A stretch of 64,000 bases of DNA from Nemophila menziesii (GCA_029959085.1 JARWIR010000003.1:33600005-33664004), one strand, 5' to 3'; numbered from the stretch's first letter, positions 26,149 to 39,250 are shown. The notes: generated from the letters alone by a model not told the origin. Numbers and translations: made by a program.

Positions 26149-27837
26149 TTTATATTATTCCTAGTATTTTGAGTTGTTTTGCCGATGTTTGAGTTGTTGA
26201 CAAAGAAAAAACATGTCAAAGAGAATGATGTGATGGAGTGATTAAGAATATTATAGGAGAAACATGACGATATGATTGAAGCAATAGGAAATATGACAAG
26301 AGAGTTCGAGCCGTGAAACATACCTTAGACAAGATGGATTCCGCAATATATGATCTATACAACTTGACTAAGAAGAATGCCCAACCTCGGCGTTATAATG
26401 AAAGTAATCATCCTAGTGTCGATTCAGATATGTTCCCTAATCTCTCTTATTTAGTAGTGTATATTAGTTTATTTGCTTTATAGAGTCTTTTTGAGACGTG
26501 AGGACACGAATCATTTTTGAGTTTGGGGTGGGGTACTCGGTGTCCTCATTCCCAGATTATGTGTTAAATTTTTTATTGGTTTCTAAAAATTTAAAAAATC
26601 AAATAAATATTAGTTTAAGGATTGATTTGGGTTTAGAGTTTTTTGAATGGCCCCAAAATCGAACTTTGTGTGAATTAATGCATACAAACACTAGATTGCA
26701 GATATGAAAAATTAACAAACAATGGAAATAAAGTAAGCTTGAACTTAGTAAGAATAAGTGGTGTGTAGAACGTGAGATCTAAACTGGTTGTGAACACACT
26801 TAATTATGAACTAGAGGTAAGAATGGAGTGAAAATACGTAACTAGGAAGATGATAGAGGCATATATTTGATAGCCACTTGAGCCTTTTATCTTTCTAACC
26901 AAATATAAATCTTATATCCTTCTTAGCCCCATTTTAACCCTTTAAGCCTTTCTTTTGTCGCCACGATATAAGCCATATCCCTTAGTTTATAGGACTTTCC
27001 ATATAATCCGCACTTGAATCGCAACCTTGAGACTTGTTGTCTCTAGAGCTTGAGTTTTGGGTGGTGTTTTTCATCATGTGAGATTACATCGGCTTAGAAT
27101 TTTATGCGTTTGTATTCTGATGTGCAGTTTTGATGATGTATTAGTTGTAACCCTTTGACAGGGTCTTTGGAAAAAAAGAGAAGAAAAAGAAAGATAAAAT
27201 AAGATACATGACAACTCACATCAAAATGGGTGTCATGGGTATCTTACAAAAAAAGGAGAATGAATAAATTGAAAAAAAATGAAAATAAAGTAACCAGGAA
27301 AGTGGAAAGTTTTGGAAATCATCACAAAAGATTATTAGGTAATTGGGGACGCTAAATTAGTGCGTCAAGTGGCTTGAGTGAGAACATATTCGAGTGTAAA
27401 CTCAAGCTCAAGGATAGTATGTTGATTGTTAGAGAGAAGGGCGCCAAAAGCTTACTGCATATTTCCCAAATCTACATATCACACCATCCCTAAACTTACG
27501 CTAAAACCATAAAGACCTTGTGATTTTTAGGTATGTAGTGGAATGACAATTTTTCTAAAGGGATTAAGTTGAGTGGAGCGTTAAAAAGCAAGTAAGGATC
27601 GATAAACACCCTATAGCCACCATCTCAAGCCAAGTATCAAAGGTAACCTTCTAGCATTGTGAAATTAATTCGGAATTGAAATTGTCTATGTGTTTGATTT
27701 TGTAGGATAAGTGTAAATGTGAATTAGTTCTTAGGTTGTACTATATGAGGTTTATTTTAAGGTTTTCTTTGGTATAATTCTTTGGATTCTGCATTTTCTT
27801 CGTACCTTAGACCTCTAATTTTGTTCTTACTTTGTCA
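26146..27837 (+). other. Degenerate retroelement-like region, unassigned
   Basis: Frames are short and broken. One stretch (26272-26440) reads 'MTREFEP.KHTLDKMDSAIY' with one base lost relative to D2 (54201-54449), where it is open. Further on are purine-rich and G/A tracts (27170-27300), like the region upstream of a 3' LTR, and the LTR remnant follows. I infer the 3' interior of an LTR retroelement. No RT, integrase or protease motif is visible. Confidence 0.4.
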
Positions 27838-29256
27838 GGATGACAAAGCTTGGAGTTAGGGGTCTGGATCTATACCTTTTTGTGAGAGAGAATTTCTTCA
27901 GGAGACATCATTTTAGGTTTGAATTGGACTTAGTTAATAGATTAATAGTCATATTTTGTTATAATGCACTTTATTTATTCATTTTGGAATTATTTGTACT
28001 TTTAGAGCTTTTGTGCGTTGATTCGTTTTTTAGTGTGAATTTCTTAGGTATATGGATGCTAGGAGGCACCAAGATGAAGAGAAGAAATGAATATTAAAGT
28101 CCAAGAACAAGAAGAAGCGTTAAAAGAGCGAAATAAATCACTTTGGTAAAGGTGGAGGATTTTCAGAAAGAGTTAAATCATCACTTGTTTCCATTGTTCA
28201 GGTTAATTGGTTAGGACTCATACTTATTGTTTCAAATAAAAAGTGTGGTTTTGAAGTCAGTGAAATTTGAGAAGTGGAATCAGTGGATTTGGACTTATGA
28301 TGAAAATATTATGGCTGATTTAATGAAGTGGTGTAGTGTAGTTCTGAATTAATTAAAACAAATTTGGGCCTTTTAATTCATGTCCTTTTACACCTCTATA
28401 TAAGGATTATTTCACCTCATTAATCAGTACACTTCATAATATGTCATCTTAAAGAGAAGGAAAAATCTACAACGCTTGGATGTAAGAAGCAGAAGCTGGA
28501 GAAGAAGGTCAACACCATTCTACCTCAACAAAAGCTCTAATCATTCCACCCTTTAGAGTAATTTTAGGAATTTTGATGTCATTTATTTTCGCTAGTTGCA
28601 TATCTTTAATTATGAGCTAAACATTTAATACTTGAGAATCGCATTTATGGGATGAACCCTAGTTTCTAATTTAAAGTCTTTTGAATTTGAGATTGTTTTA
28701 ATTTAAATAAAGTAGAGTTATTTCATATTGACTATATTTTTGTAGTTGTTTACAATTATTAATCTGGCTAATTAGTGATAGGTTTTAGTATTAGGATATT
28801 GGTTGTGTCGCGATCATCCAGAAGGGGGGGTCTAAATACAGAACTAGAATATAGACGCGTGGTGTGCGTTACTGAACCTGGCAGTCTTAACCAACCACAT
28901 AGTAAATTGGGTTTATATTATAATCATTTGAAAGTACCTTGAGTGTCACTCTTACTAGGTCATTAATACCATAAAATAGCTTCTTATCTACCTTGACGGG
29001 ATTTAGGAAGACTTTAGAATCCGGACTAATATCAAATGTCGACTTTGCCCTTAACCAATAGATTTAGATTACTAACTTTGGTGATTCCCTAGCGAGACTC
29101 AAGTATATCTCTTATACTAAGTAATCTTCTTTAGTCAATTTCTAGATTAATCGTAATTTTTTTTAGAAGAAGCTAAAGTGTTTCACTTAGATTAAAGACT
29201 AAAATTCTTACAATATCGATTATGAAACATAGTCATGGTGTGTATTGAGTCAACCC
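27838..29256 (+). repeat. Old LTR remnant, related to the solo LTR
   Basis: Several blocks align in order with 511-2280: 'ggagacatc(a/c)ttttaggt' near 27902, 'gagcttttgtgcgt' near 28005, 'agcagaagctggagaa' near 28488, 'gggatgaaccct' near 28650, 'cagaactagaatata' near 28840 and 'gattccctagcgagactcaa' near 29081. A TATA-like 'ctatataagg' lies near 28395. It is shorter and more diverged than the solo LTR, with no clear TG...CA ends. Its 3' end meets the F-box-like stop codon. Confidence 0.65.
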
Positions 29257-30357
29257 TCAATAAAAAATCAACGAATGATCTTCCTTGAACTCCTCAAAGT
29301 CAGGCCTCATGTTCTCTTCGGAGTAGACATCTTCTTGGATCTTATGTGGATGCTCAGCTAACATAAGTAAAGAAAAATTGTTCAAGGGAACCAAGCTATT
29401 GACATGAGTGCCTGAGTAAAAGTTCTCGTAATATGGGTGTTCAGTTATCTTCATTTCTTTTGTTTGATGAACTCTTCATGTATTAAGATTGTAAACCAGG
29501 GTTTCGTCTTTCGCTTGAAACACCAATAAATCCATATTTCGCAACCAGCCAATTGGCCTATACGTCAAGGGATGTGAACGACTTGGACTCCGTATATCAA
29601 AAGCAAACACATTATCCCATTGCCCGTGTCCAGTTTCTGTATCTTTTAGCATTGAAAACTCAAACAAATGCTTTCCCACATACTTCTGTGCCCATAAGCA
29701 AAAAGAATTCTTGATTGCAAGAAAACCACAACTACAAACACCTAAACTGTATGGATGAAAAAAAGGAATCTCCTCATAATTTCCAGTTTCCATATCAAAA
29801 CGGATTATTGATGGGAATAAGTCATGTAACCAATACACGAAACCTCTTTGAGTAAGATAATAACAGCATCGCATCTGGTCTTTCATTGCAGTTTCATTTA
29901 ATTGACTGATAGCATCAACCTTTCTCCATTCTTTATCAATACCTAGCGTTGATATAAACAATCTTGATTCATCACATCTTTGCATCACCTTGTATACCCT
30001 TGAAGCAGAAGCATATGCAAAGTGAGCAGCATATTTTGTACTTCGATATGGAAATAAAGGAAGGGGTAAATACTGCTTTGTAACAGGATTTACCACATGA
30101 GAGGGGCAATTTGAAGAGCGTTTTATAGGAACATTTACCAAAAGTAACCTGTTACAACTAGCCCAATCTTTTTGAACAAACTGGAAGTTTAGATTCTCCA
30201 CGTCAAGACGGACATAAAACCTTGGTTTAACAACAAGCCCACTGATTATGGAAAAATCTTTGGCATGTGGAAAGGTCTCGATTCTCAAGCAGAAAAACAG
30301 ATTGGGTGGCCACCTATGGTAATGATCATGAACACTCAATTTGAGAAAGATAAACAT
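29257..30357 (-). pseudogene. F-box-associated-domain protein pseudogene, D1 copy
   Basis: This is the longest open copy of the three. From 30357 down to 29476 there are 293 codons, then a TGA (29476-29478), where segment P has GGA. The same frame then runs on to the end at 29257 ('EEFKEDHSLIFY'). With that one codon restored in mind, the family portion would be about 366 residues. It shows 'NPVTKQYLPLPLFP', 'SASRVYKVM', 'GFVYWLHDLFPSIIRFDMET' and 'WLRNMDLLVFQ', matching the FBA fold's repeated strands. No N-terminal F-box helix bundle is seen upstream. The ATG used (MFIFLKLSV) may not be the original start. Confidence 0.75.
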
Positions 30358-31721
30358 GACAAGGTACGATACATTTATGCATTTATTAGGTAGCCCCTAA
30401 CAGAGTCTCTCTATAACAATATGGAATATTATGCAGTAGACAGGTATAGAAAGTCAAGAGCTCTTGCAATATTGCAACCTTGGAGATCATGGTTCAAACT
30501 CGTATGATGCTATAAAGGCACTCTCTTCTCTTCTATCTAGCATGATCTTTAGTTAAAGTAGAATCTGTTGGCTGATATTGTTCTTTCAAGGAATATGAAC
30601 CTTCCCTCGACTTGAAAACAATAGTTTTCCAAACCTTCTTCTTTCTTCTCATACTCATAAGTTGAAATGTTATGGTCAACGATCATGTTATTTACTGTAT
30701 ATTTATCTCCATGCGAGAAAATTGAGAAAATGGAGCAAAACAATATTAGTATATATGTGTGAAAACATAATCAATAAATATTAACAATTTATTTACATTT
30801 ATATTTTATAAAAACCAGTGATCCCTTAAATTACATTATAATGAGTAACATATCCATTTAATTAAATACTGACTCGTTACTTAAATTAAGGAAATCTATC
30901 ACAAAGCATATATTGTTAAAGTCTAAACTTTCAATCACACTTTCATATATTGTAACACACAAATTACTTACGGAAACAAGTATTAACTATTTATCATTTA
31001 AATACATACCATTAACTTGGACTAATCTAGAAGACAAAAAACAAAATATAGAAACGTATAACGAATATTTTACATAATATAGAGACCTATAGAGCATTTT
31101 TTTGCATAACACAGGGACCTATAGTGCAGTCAAATTAAAAAGTTCTCTAAAAAAATCATGGCTCCATTGCTGCATATTACATACTCATATAAATAATTAT
31201 AAACATTATTCTATGGTGCACTATATTCTAACATTCTTAAACATAATGAATTGCTAGAATTAACAACTGCAGTAACATATCATAACATCTAACATTGAAT
31301 CACACTTTTATCCAATTAACATCATAAATTAAAATTTCTACCAATATAAAATAACTTTCACAGATCAAGAAATTTTATAATCATTGTGGATGTACACAAT
31401 TATTGAACACGTTTTTTAGTAATTAAAACATAATTACGAAAGCTAAGTAGAAATTGTCTTTATCATTCTAATAATATTAACCAAAACTAATCAGTTTATG
31501 AAACAATAAAAAGAAATATAAATAGAAATATGTACCGTGATGAATTTTTCATGGTGATTGGAGTGTCGGTCATTATGAATGGTGGTTAACTGAATTTATA
31601 CGATGATGAATATTAAAAAAACGGCGTATAAAATGAGAATACAAGAATATAAGATCTCAAAAAGTCATGCAAATTTTTTTAGTAGCAGAATTATAATGAA
31701 TATGGATAGAAAATTTGAGAG

Positions 31722-31787
<66 letters not shown>

Positions 31788-32699
31788 GTTACTGAGAAAT
31801 AAAGGGAAAGAAGCCCCGTATTTTTTTTATTTTCCCAAAGCTCATCACTATTATATAATGATTTAATTTATATTAAAAAGGAAAGAAATATAAATAAATA
31901 ATAAATTTAAAAAAGGAAAAAAAGAATACAATAATTTGAATAAAAGAAATGTTATAATAAATAGGAAAGTAATTAATTAAAGTATATTTTATAGGATCAT
32001 AAATATATTGAGAAAAAAGAATAACTTTAAATAAAAAAATATCTTTATACTCTTTTTATAGTTAATCGTTTTAAATCTAAAATATATTACCATTTTTTAT
32101 ATTAAACACGTGAGATTGTAGAAAACAAAATCATGTTTAAGTTGATGTTATAATCATTTGACTCGATCTCGCATTAAGTCCATGACTGCTATTAGAAGAG
32201 ACAACAAGTAAATACGTATATCAGAGGATGTCTCAGTTTAACAAGAAGGCTTTCGAATTGAGGGACTTTAATTACATGAATGACAATCAAATCTGTATAC
32301 TAATTGTGATGGTTCAATATATTGAACCTTCTCGATCGTAAGAAAGATATCTTATGACCTCTTAGAAAGATGGAGGAATGAAATCAAATAACCAAAGGCA
32401 AACTATGTGAACATATTCGTGTTAAGTTTTAAACTATTTTTTAAGCCATTTTTACAATGGTTGCTCGAAATATTTTGCTACAAATATGCATAATATATTT
32501 AGGAATCACAAATAATAAAAATTGGATTTTACGATCCTTACAAGTTTTATATTTTATATTTAATTAAATAGTTATTCTAAATTCGTATGAATATCGATAT
32601 TTTGCATAAGAAAACGAGTCGTAATTAATAATATTTGAAAGAAAATGGTAGACATGACATTTAATTGTTGAAATTTGGTCATGAGATATACTTTTAGAT
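30358..32699. other. AT-rich intergenic region, D1 copy
   Basis: No gene seen beyond the conserved 64-codon minus frame at 30549-30743, which I cannot assign. It matches 3262-5560 with roughly 3-4% differences and 58133-60495 nearly perfectly. Confidence 0.6.
31717..31784 (+). repeat. (GA)n microsatellite, D1 copy
   Basis: A 68-bp GA run with one interruption. The matching tract is 14 bp in P (4637-4650) and about 69 bp without that interruption in D2 (59493-59561). Confidence 0.95.
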
Positions 32700-33928
32700 A
32701 CTTATTTAAATACTTATTTTGGAGGTATTATTTCTTTCAGAAACTAAACGCAAATTTGACTATTTACTTTCTTTAAGCCCAAGATTAATTTGACTTTGGT
32801 AGCTCAAATTGATCCTAAAGGGTTACCAGGTGGTTTGGCTGTCTTTATTAAAGATGCGAATAATTTTAATCTTATAAGTTCAGATAAGAACTTAAATCAG
32901 TGCACTTATGTAGGTTCTAAATTTGAACTCCGTGAAATCAATTTTGTGCATGGACCTACAGCTGATGAGGAAAAAGAAGGTTTTCTAAAAAAATTACATG
33001 AATTGTCTCATGTAACAGATAACTGGTGTTTTCTTGGAGATTTTAATCTAATAAGATTCCCCTCTGATAAGTTAGGAGGGGAGATTAATTCAGTTTATAA
33101 AAAGAATATGCTGATGTTTAATACCTTTACTGATTATAACTCTTTGTTTGATCTTCCAGCTAAAGGATGTAATTTCTCTTGGTCTACCAAGTAAATGGAA
33201 ACCAGCTGATTAAACAAAGGTTGGATAGGATATTGGTAAATCAGGATTGGATGAATAAATACTCAAATTCTTGGAATGAGGTTTTACCCCTACATAGTCT
33301 GATTACTCACCTATTATTTTAAATCTGGGATTATTTTCTGATAAACACAAGAAAAGGTTTATGATTGAAAAAGGTTGGATTTTTAACAGCTCTTTTTGTC
33401 AGTTGATTTTGTAAAAATAGAAAATCAGATATTTTATGGATTCGAGAGGCATTTCAAATTAATTTTAAACTTTCTCAAATTCAAAAACATATTACTAAAT
33501 GGGAAAGAAAGAGGATTTTAAATAACAGGATTTTGATCAACAAAAACCTTGCGCAATTAGAAAACTGTTTAATGAACATTACTCGGATAATAATCAAGTA
33601 ATTTTCCACACATTGAGCAGGGAACTTGAAAATTTTTGGAAAAAAGAGGAGATTTATAGGGTTCCAAGATCAAAGAATACTTGGTTGAGATTGGGAGATA
33701 AAGATAGCAAGTACTTTCATGCCATAACAAAAGTGATTGAGTACTAGAAATAGAATCTCTAAAATCAAAGATAATAATGGTATTTGGATTTTTAAAAATA
33801 TAGAAATTTCTAGTGAAAATATGAGATACTATAATGAAATATTTAAAACAGTTGGTTATAGAATTATCAACCAATTTTGAGTAAAATAAAGAAAGTTGTT
33901 ACCACAGAGATGAATGATTCACTTATAA

Positions 33929-35521
33929 AGTTTTTAAAGGGAAATATTTTCCTGAATCTGGCTTCATTGAGGCTTCTCTGAAATGTAATTGCTCTTGGGG
34001 CTGGAAAAGCCTTATAGAAGGTAGAAACTGCTTTCTTGATAAGGTTCATTGGTCTGTTGGTAATGGTGAAAAAATATCTATTTGGAAGGACAAATGGATC
34101 CCTTCTGAACCTTTTATTCTTAAACCTTCAGGTTGTGTATTTGAGTTTGTTTCAGATTTAATCTTACCTTCTAAGGTATGGAATGTCCCTCTTTTGCAAT
34201 CTTTATTTGAGGACTCTGTTGTAGCAACCATCTGTACCATTAACATCCCTTCCTTTTACTGCATTGATACTCCCTTTTGGTTGGGCTCTAAGAGTGGAGA
34301 TGTAAAAGTGAAGGATTGTTACAATCAGATTTGGAAGGCTCAACAAGTCCTTGAAGTTAGAAAAAATGGTAATAAAGGGTCCACCTCTTTCAGGCTTGAA
34401 ACTATTGATTGGAACTTTATTTGGCAGTTAAAAGTTTCTCCAAAAATTAGAAACTTTATCTGGAAATGCTGTGGTGATGGACTTGCTACTAATGTTAACA
34501 GGTTTAAGAGGAGGTCTTCTCCTTCCCCTTTATGTGAACTTTGTGGTTGCTTTGATGAAACAATTGAACATATGCTCTTTCATTGCTCTTGGGCTAGAGC
34601 TGTTTGGCTTGCAAGTCACTTATCTTTTTTTATCATCAGCTGAGCCCTCTTATAACTTTATTAAATGGATCTCTTTTTTGAGACTTTCTTCCATTGATAG
34701 AACAGATATACTTACTGATCTTAGTGAAGTAACTATGAACATTTGCTGGTTTATTTGGAAAAGCAGAAATGAGTTTTTGTTTAAAGGAATCTCTCCTGAC
34801 CCTTTACTTACTCTTCAGAAAAGCAATTTGGCCTATGATGAGTATAAAAATGCTAATGTTAAAATCTCTGAGGCTACTCAAAATATTATCCCAAATGATA
34901 TTTTTGGAGTTTTGAATTCTGGAGATTTACTTACTTCAAATGATCCTACTGAGGTTAATTCTTCTTTTAACCTCAAATGGGATCCCCCTCCATATGGGAA
35001 GTTTAAAATTAATACTGATGCTTCAGTTCTTCTAAAATCTAACAAATGTTCTTTTGCTTGTGTTCTAAGGGATGATAAGGGACAGTTGGTGGAAGGTTTT
35101 GCGAGAACTTCATTTACACATTCAATAGAGGAAGCTGAAGGTTTTGGTGTATTGGCAGCTTGTGAGATGGCTGCGAGATACCCAGCTGGAAGTGTCCAAA
35201 TTGAATGTGATAACTCTAGATTAGTAGATCAAATTAATGCTAAATGTAATTTATCTAGTTTGACTAAGGTTTTGGTTAAAAACATTATGTTTTGTAAAGG
35301 TCTTTATAACTTGAAAATCTTCTTTGTTAGGAGAGAAAAGAATAGGATAGCGGATTGGATGGCCAAACATAAACTTAAAGGAGATTTGTTTGGCCTTTGG
35401 AGTAGCCATCCTCCTTCCCAATTAGCTAATTTGATTAGGCTTGACTTTGAACCTTCCGGAATTGGCTAATTTGTAATATTTTGTGCTTTATTGGAATTTT
35501 AACTTTCGACTAAAAAAAAAA
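33929..35521 (+). mobile_element. 5'-truncated LINE nested in the older LINE (D1)
   Basis: The insert is 1593 bp and ends in a 10-base poly(A). It is flanked by 17-bp direct repeats (GAATGATTCACTTATAA at 33912-33928 and 35522-35538). Segment P has the empty target at about 6774-6790 (with one base different). These are the marks of target-primed reverse transcription. Only the C-terminal part of the second open reading frame was copied. Confidence 0.95.
33930..35469 (+). pseudogene. LINE ORF2 C-terminus: zf-RVT and RNase H, frameshifted
   Basis: The frame is open from the truncation point: 'WSVGNGEKISIWKDKWIP', then a zf-RVT zinc-binding part ('CELCGCFDETIEHMLFHC'), then an RNase H domain ('INTDAS', 'EEAEGFGVLAACEMA', 'ECDNS', 'NRIADWMAKH'). 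A run of seven T at 34625-34631, where D2 has six, breaks the frame at about codon 233. It has no start codon of its own and is not expected to be expressed. Confidence 0.9.
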
Positions 35522-35740
35522 GAATGATTCACTTATAAGACCAGTGGATTGTGAAGAAAGTAAAAATGCAGTTTGGTCTCTTGGAGGAGATAAATCTCCA
35601 GGACCAGATGGATTTGGAGGTTTTTCTTTAAAAAGTTTTGGAAAGAAATCAATCTTGATTTAGTTGAACTTGTCTCTGACTTTATTCTGAATAATTCTTT
35701 TCTAGAAACAATTAGTGGTACTATTATTGCTCTTATTTTT

Positions 35741-36164
35741 ACAATAAAATATACTTCATTTCTGCTATTAAAGTATTATTAAACAAAATATCAATTTTTT
35801 GTAATTTGGTTGTAAAGGTACAAATCGGATTTGTCCAATTGTTCTTAAGTGTTTCTAGATATTATTATTATTTCTATCTCCACCGTATATTTCAATATTA
35901 TTTTCCTTCATTAGCTTTTCGAAAAATCGTGTAGGGTAATACACTGCTCCCATATTCACAATCTAAAAAAAATCTTTTAAAAGATCAATGTGGTTTTTAT
36001 ATAGATATAACAAATAAGAAAATAAAAAAAGTGAAAATATTAAGACATTTATGAGAAGAATAAAAAAATAATGAGAGAAATAAGGGAGTGATTTAAGGTT
36101 TTGTTTCAAAATATAATTTTTTTTATTAAGTAAATAAAGATTAGTTAATGGTATTAATGATAAG
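35741..36164. other. Intergenic AT-rich sequence, D1 copy
   Basis: No gene. It corresponds to 6996-7404 and 63536-63955. Confidence 0.6.
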
Positions 36165-36265
36165 TGGGGCCAGAATCAATCCTGGCCACCACTTATGTTT
36201 AGCTAGATCAAATCCTGGCCACCACTTATCTTTAGTCAGATTTAATCATGGCCACCACTTATGTA
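36165..36265 (+). repeat. Three degenerate ~35-bp tandem repeats, D1 copy
   Basis: Same units as at 7405-7504, with the core 'tggccaccactta' three times. The sequence then passes directly into the module start without the 2.4-kb block. Confidence 0.8.
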
Positions 36266-36619
36266 GGTAAATGTGGATCGTAGAAAAAACTCTGAAATAT
36301 AATATAGATTATACCATTTTTACATAATATTTTTATAAATGGTGAGTTCAGAATAAATCCTATTTTTATTTAAAGTGAAAATAAAGTGTCATTTTTTAAA
36401 ATTTTCAATTATTCTATATAAATAATCAAAATGTTAAAAGAAAAAGGTATAAACACTATCCCTGAACCTTTATTGTCTACTTAACCTTCGTGATATGTTC
36501 CTTTGACTTAAACTTTTTAGGTTTGCTACCAAATTTATATTTGTTAAATATTTTTATATACTTCGAAATTTATTTTATAATATTAGCTCAAAATTAAAGT
36601 TTAATCTAGAATTTTCAAA

Positions 36620-36621
<2 letters not shown>

Positions 36622-36716
<95 letters not shown>
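36622..36716. repeat. (AT)n microsatellite left of the D1-only block
   Basis: A pure AT run of 95 bp. It marks the left edge of a 3.8-kb sequence with no counterpart in segment P. Confidence 0.95.
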
Positions 36717-36717
<1 letters not shown>

Positions 36718-38409
36718 TAGGGAATGCCCCGTACCTGAAGGTACTTGGGCTAAAATGAATTTGAAAAATTATAATAGGTTGGGTAAAATTCATAATTGAA
36801 TTATATATAAAAGAAGTGTAAGTCGTTCTATTACTTGTGAAAATTAGCTTAAAAATGATAAAATATACCAATACATATACTTACCATCTTCTATGTGTAT
36901 CTATACATTTCTCTCATACTCTACAAACATAAAATAAATATTTATCAAGTACTTCACTATATTATAAACTATTTATATATTTCATATATGTATTCCAACT
37001 TTGGGCAATACTACACGTGTGTTTGTTCAAATTATTATTTTAAAGCTAATTCTAGGGAAGGCCCCTACCTGGAGGTATTTGGACAAAAATTAATTTATAA
37101 ATTATAATTGATAGTGCACAATTCATAATTTAGTTTATATCAATACTTGAATGAAAATCATATATAAAAACGTGTTTTCCATAAATACGATCAAAGAGTC
37201 TTTCTAAGGAAACTATTTCTTTCGTGTTTATAGTTGTATGGTGTAATTGATTGTAGAAAAAAATTGTAGTAATTAAAAGTAGTTGAGTAAAATCTGATAT
37301 TGGATCATAGGTAAATTTGACATTTGAATTAACTAAACTTTTCTAGTAATTGTGTTTTATAACCATAAAAAATAAAACATACTGGTAGTTGCAATAGAAA
37401 TCATCTTATCTACAAATAAATAAAACTGGTAAAGGTATCACTATGACATCTCATACTATTGAAGAACATGGTCGTGTGGAGATAGGGGTGGAAATCGAAT
37501 ACAGAAATTCCAATTTCTGATTTCTCTAATCCGACAATTCCAATTTCGGAAGAGATGTTTAATGTTCCGCAATTTTGATTTTTCCCGAAAATTTTGGATC
37601 GGAATTGGAGCTAAATATTAATATTTCGGAATTTTCGATTTTCCAATCCGATATTTTTTTCTAATTTTTTTTTTCGATTTTACATTCCGAATACTAAGTA
37701 GATAATACCTTTAAGATGAAAAAAGAAAGTATACAAACAAAAAAATTTAAAAATTCAGAACAGAAAAATAAAATAAAAAAATAAGCGTTAAAAAACAATG
37801 CAATATTTTTATATTCGGAACAAAATAAAACAATGAAACATGATAAAACCCATCTCTCCACACTCTGGAACAAAAAACAAAAAGAAATCTCTTTACATTC
37901 ACCCTTCCACCATTCTACACCATCATCAACTTGGTTTGGTGAAAAATCCAAAGTAAGGTAAAAAATTAAATTATTTTTTATCTAATCTCATCACTGTTAC
38001 AATTATTCGAAACTATCTACTTTAAGGATAATTACAGATTCTTATTTTATTTTTATACAAATCCTACCATAGCCATGACCGTTGGAGGCTTTTACCGTAT
38101 AAGAATTCATGGGATGAAAATAACGTATATGGGGGACTGTTGGAGTGAGCAATTTGGTCTTGCAGGTAAATGTCAATATTAAAGGAATAGGAATAGGGAT
38201 TTGGCTTTGGGTTTTTGCATAGCTGATGCTTTCAGTTCAAACTGCAAATAAAATCAAGAAAGAGAAGTATAGAACTACTTTCACAACCACTTCATCTGTC
38301 CATACACTGACATGAAATGATGGACCACTAAATACAACAGTGTTAAGCTAACAACATACGTAACAAATGGGGCAACCTTGGAAGAATAAAAGAGGAATTG
38401 ATAGAAAGA

Positions 38410-38730
38410 TCAATGAGATAAGAGAATGGGACCCAATTTCAGACAAACTAAATAACACAGCATGGCTACACTAAATACCACAACATAGGAGATTCTATGG
38501 GAAATAGAATAGAAAATGTTGAAGAGATTGTGGCTTGTAAACAGTAAGATGAGGAGATAATGAGCCTGTGCATTTGCATCTTGCCCTGGCATGCTCCATA
38601 TACAACGGGTTCGTGTAGGAATCCAGGTGTCAGTGCAACAGAAGTTACTCCTCTCGAAACTCCATTCCATGAATCAGTTGAGAGTAGATTTCCTGTCAGA
38701 AGAAAAATGAAAAAAATTATTATAACCATT
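38410..38730 (-). other. Possible captured exon, unassigned
   Basis: On the minus strand there is a good acceptor ('ttcttctgacag') at about 38695. A GC-richer stretch follows that reads in the phase set by the upstream CGR-like exon as 'GNLLSTDSWNGVSRGV' and 'GFLHEPVVYGACQGKMQMH'. It does not resemble the rest of the CGR2/CGR3 sequence I know. It could be an untranslated part, a piece from another gene, or non-coding. Confidence 0.3.
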
Positions 38731-38819
38731 CAAGTTTACTTATTTAGTAAATTGGCATTCTTTTTTTGCTAAGAAGAATTCGTGCAATTACTTCTAACTA
38801 TTTTGGCTATTTCGCATAA

Positions 38820-39250
38820 CACATGGACCAAAATTGCCCTGCAGGTCCCTAAACTATAACCCATATACCGGGTAGGTCCTTTCAACTTCAAAAGTTACCC
38901 AAATACTCCTTGAACTTTGTTTTTTACCACCGTCAAATTCCATCCATTTTTACTGTTAAGTCCACTGGGCACCATGTCTTTTAGTAATTTTAAAATGGAA
39001 AATTCCCCAAATGGTCCCTGAACTATTCCCCTTTTACCGGGTTGGTCCTCGAACAATAAAACTTACTTGAATAGTGAATAGTCTTGAACATTATTTTTTA
39101 CTACCATTAGTCCCCACATCAAATTCCATCAAGTTTTACCATTAAGTCTACGTGGCAGAATGTATTTTCATAATTGTTAATGGTGAAAAATCCCTAAAAG
39201 ATCCTTGAACTTAAACCTTTTAACGGTTTGGTCCTCAAATGGTAAAAATC
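38820..39250 (+). repeat. Three degenerate ~165-bp repeats
   Basis: Three units each begin near 'ggtcc(c/t)t(a/g)aac', then 'ttttaccgggt(a/t)ggtcc' and 'aaattccatc'. Starts are about 38850, 39015 and 39190. They lie in what would be the intron between the two captured exon-like pieces. Confidence 0.65.

Larger units (their letters stand above)
32700..35740 (+). pseudogene. Old LINE remnant, split by a younger LINE (D1)
   Basis: The left part is 32700-33928 and the right part is 35522-35740. The endonuclease frame is 32790-33194 with the 'FLGDFNLIR' motif. One base is missing near 32780 compared with segment P, which disconnects the 'LSETK' part. The shared frameshift after 'FSWSTK' is also present. 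The RT start 'GDKSPGPDGF' lies right of the nested insertion. It is a relic. Confidence 0.85.

Noticed and set aside
33569..34246. Minus-strand frames over the nested LINE (also 61365-62042)
   Set aside because: They are antisense to the LINE coding sequence and have no motifs.
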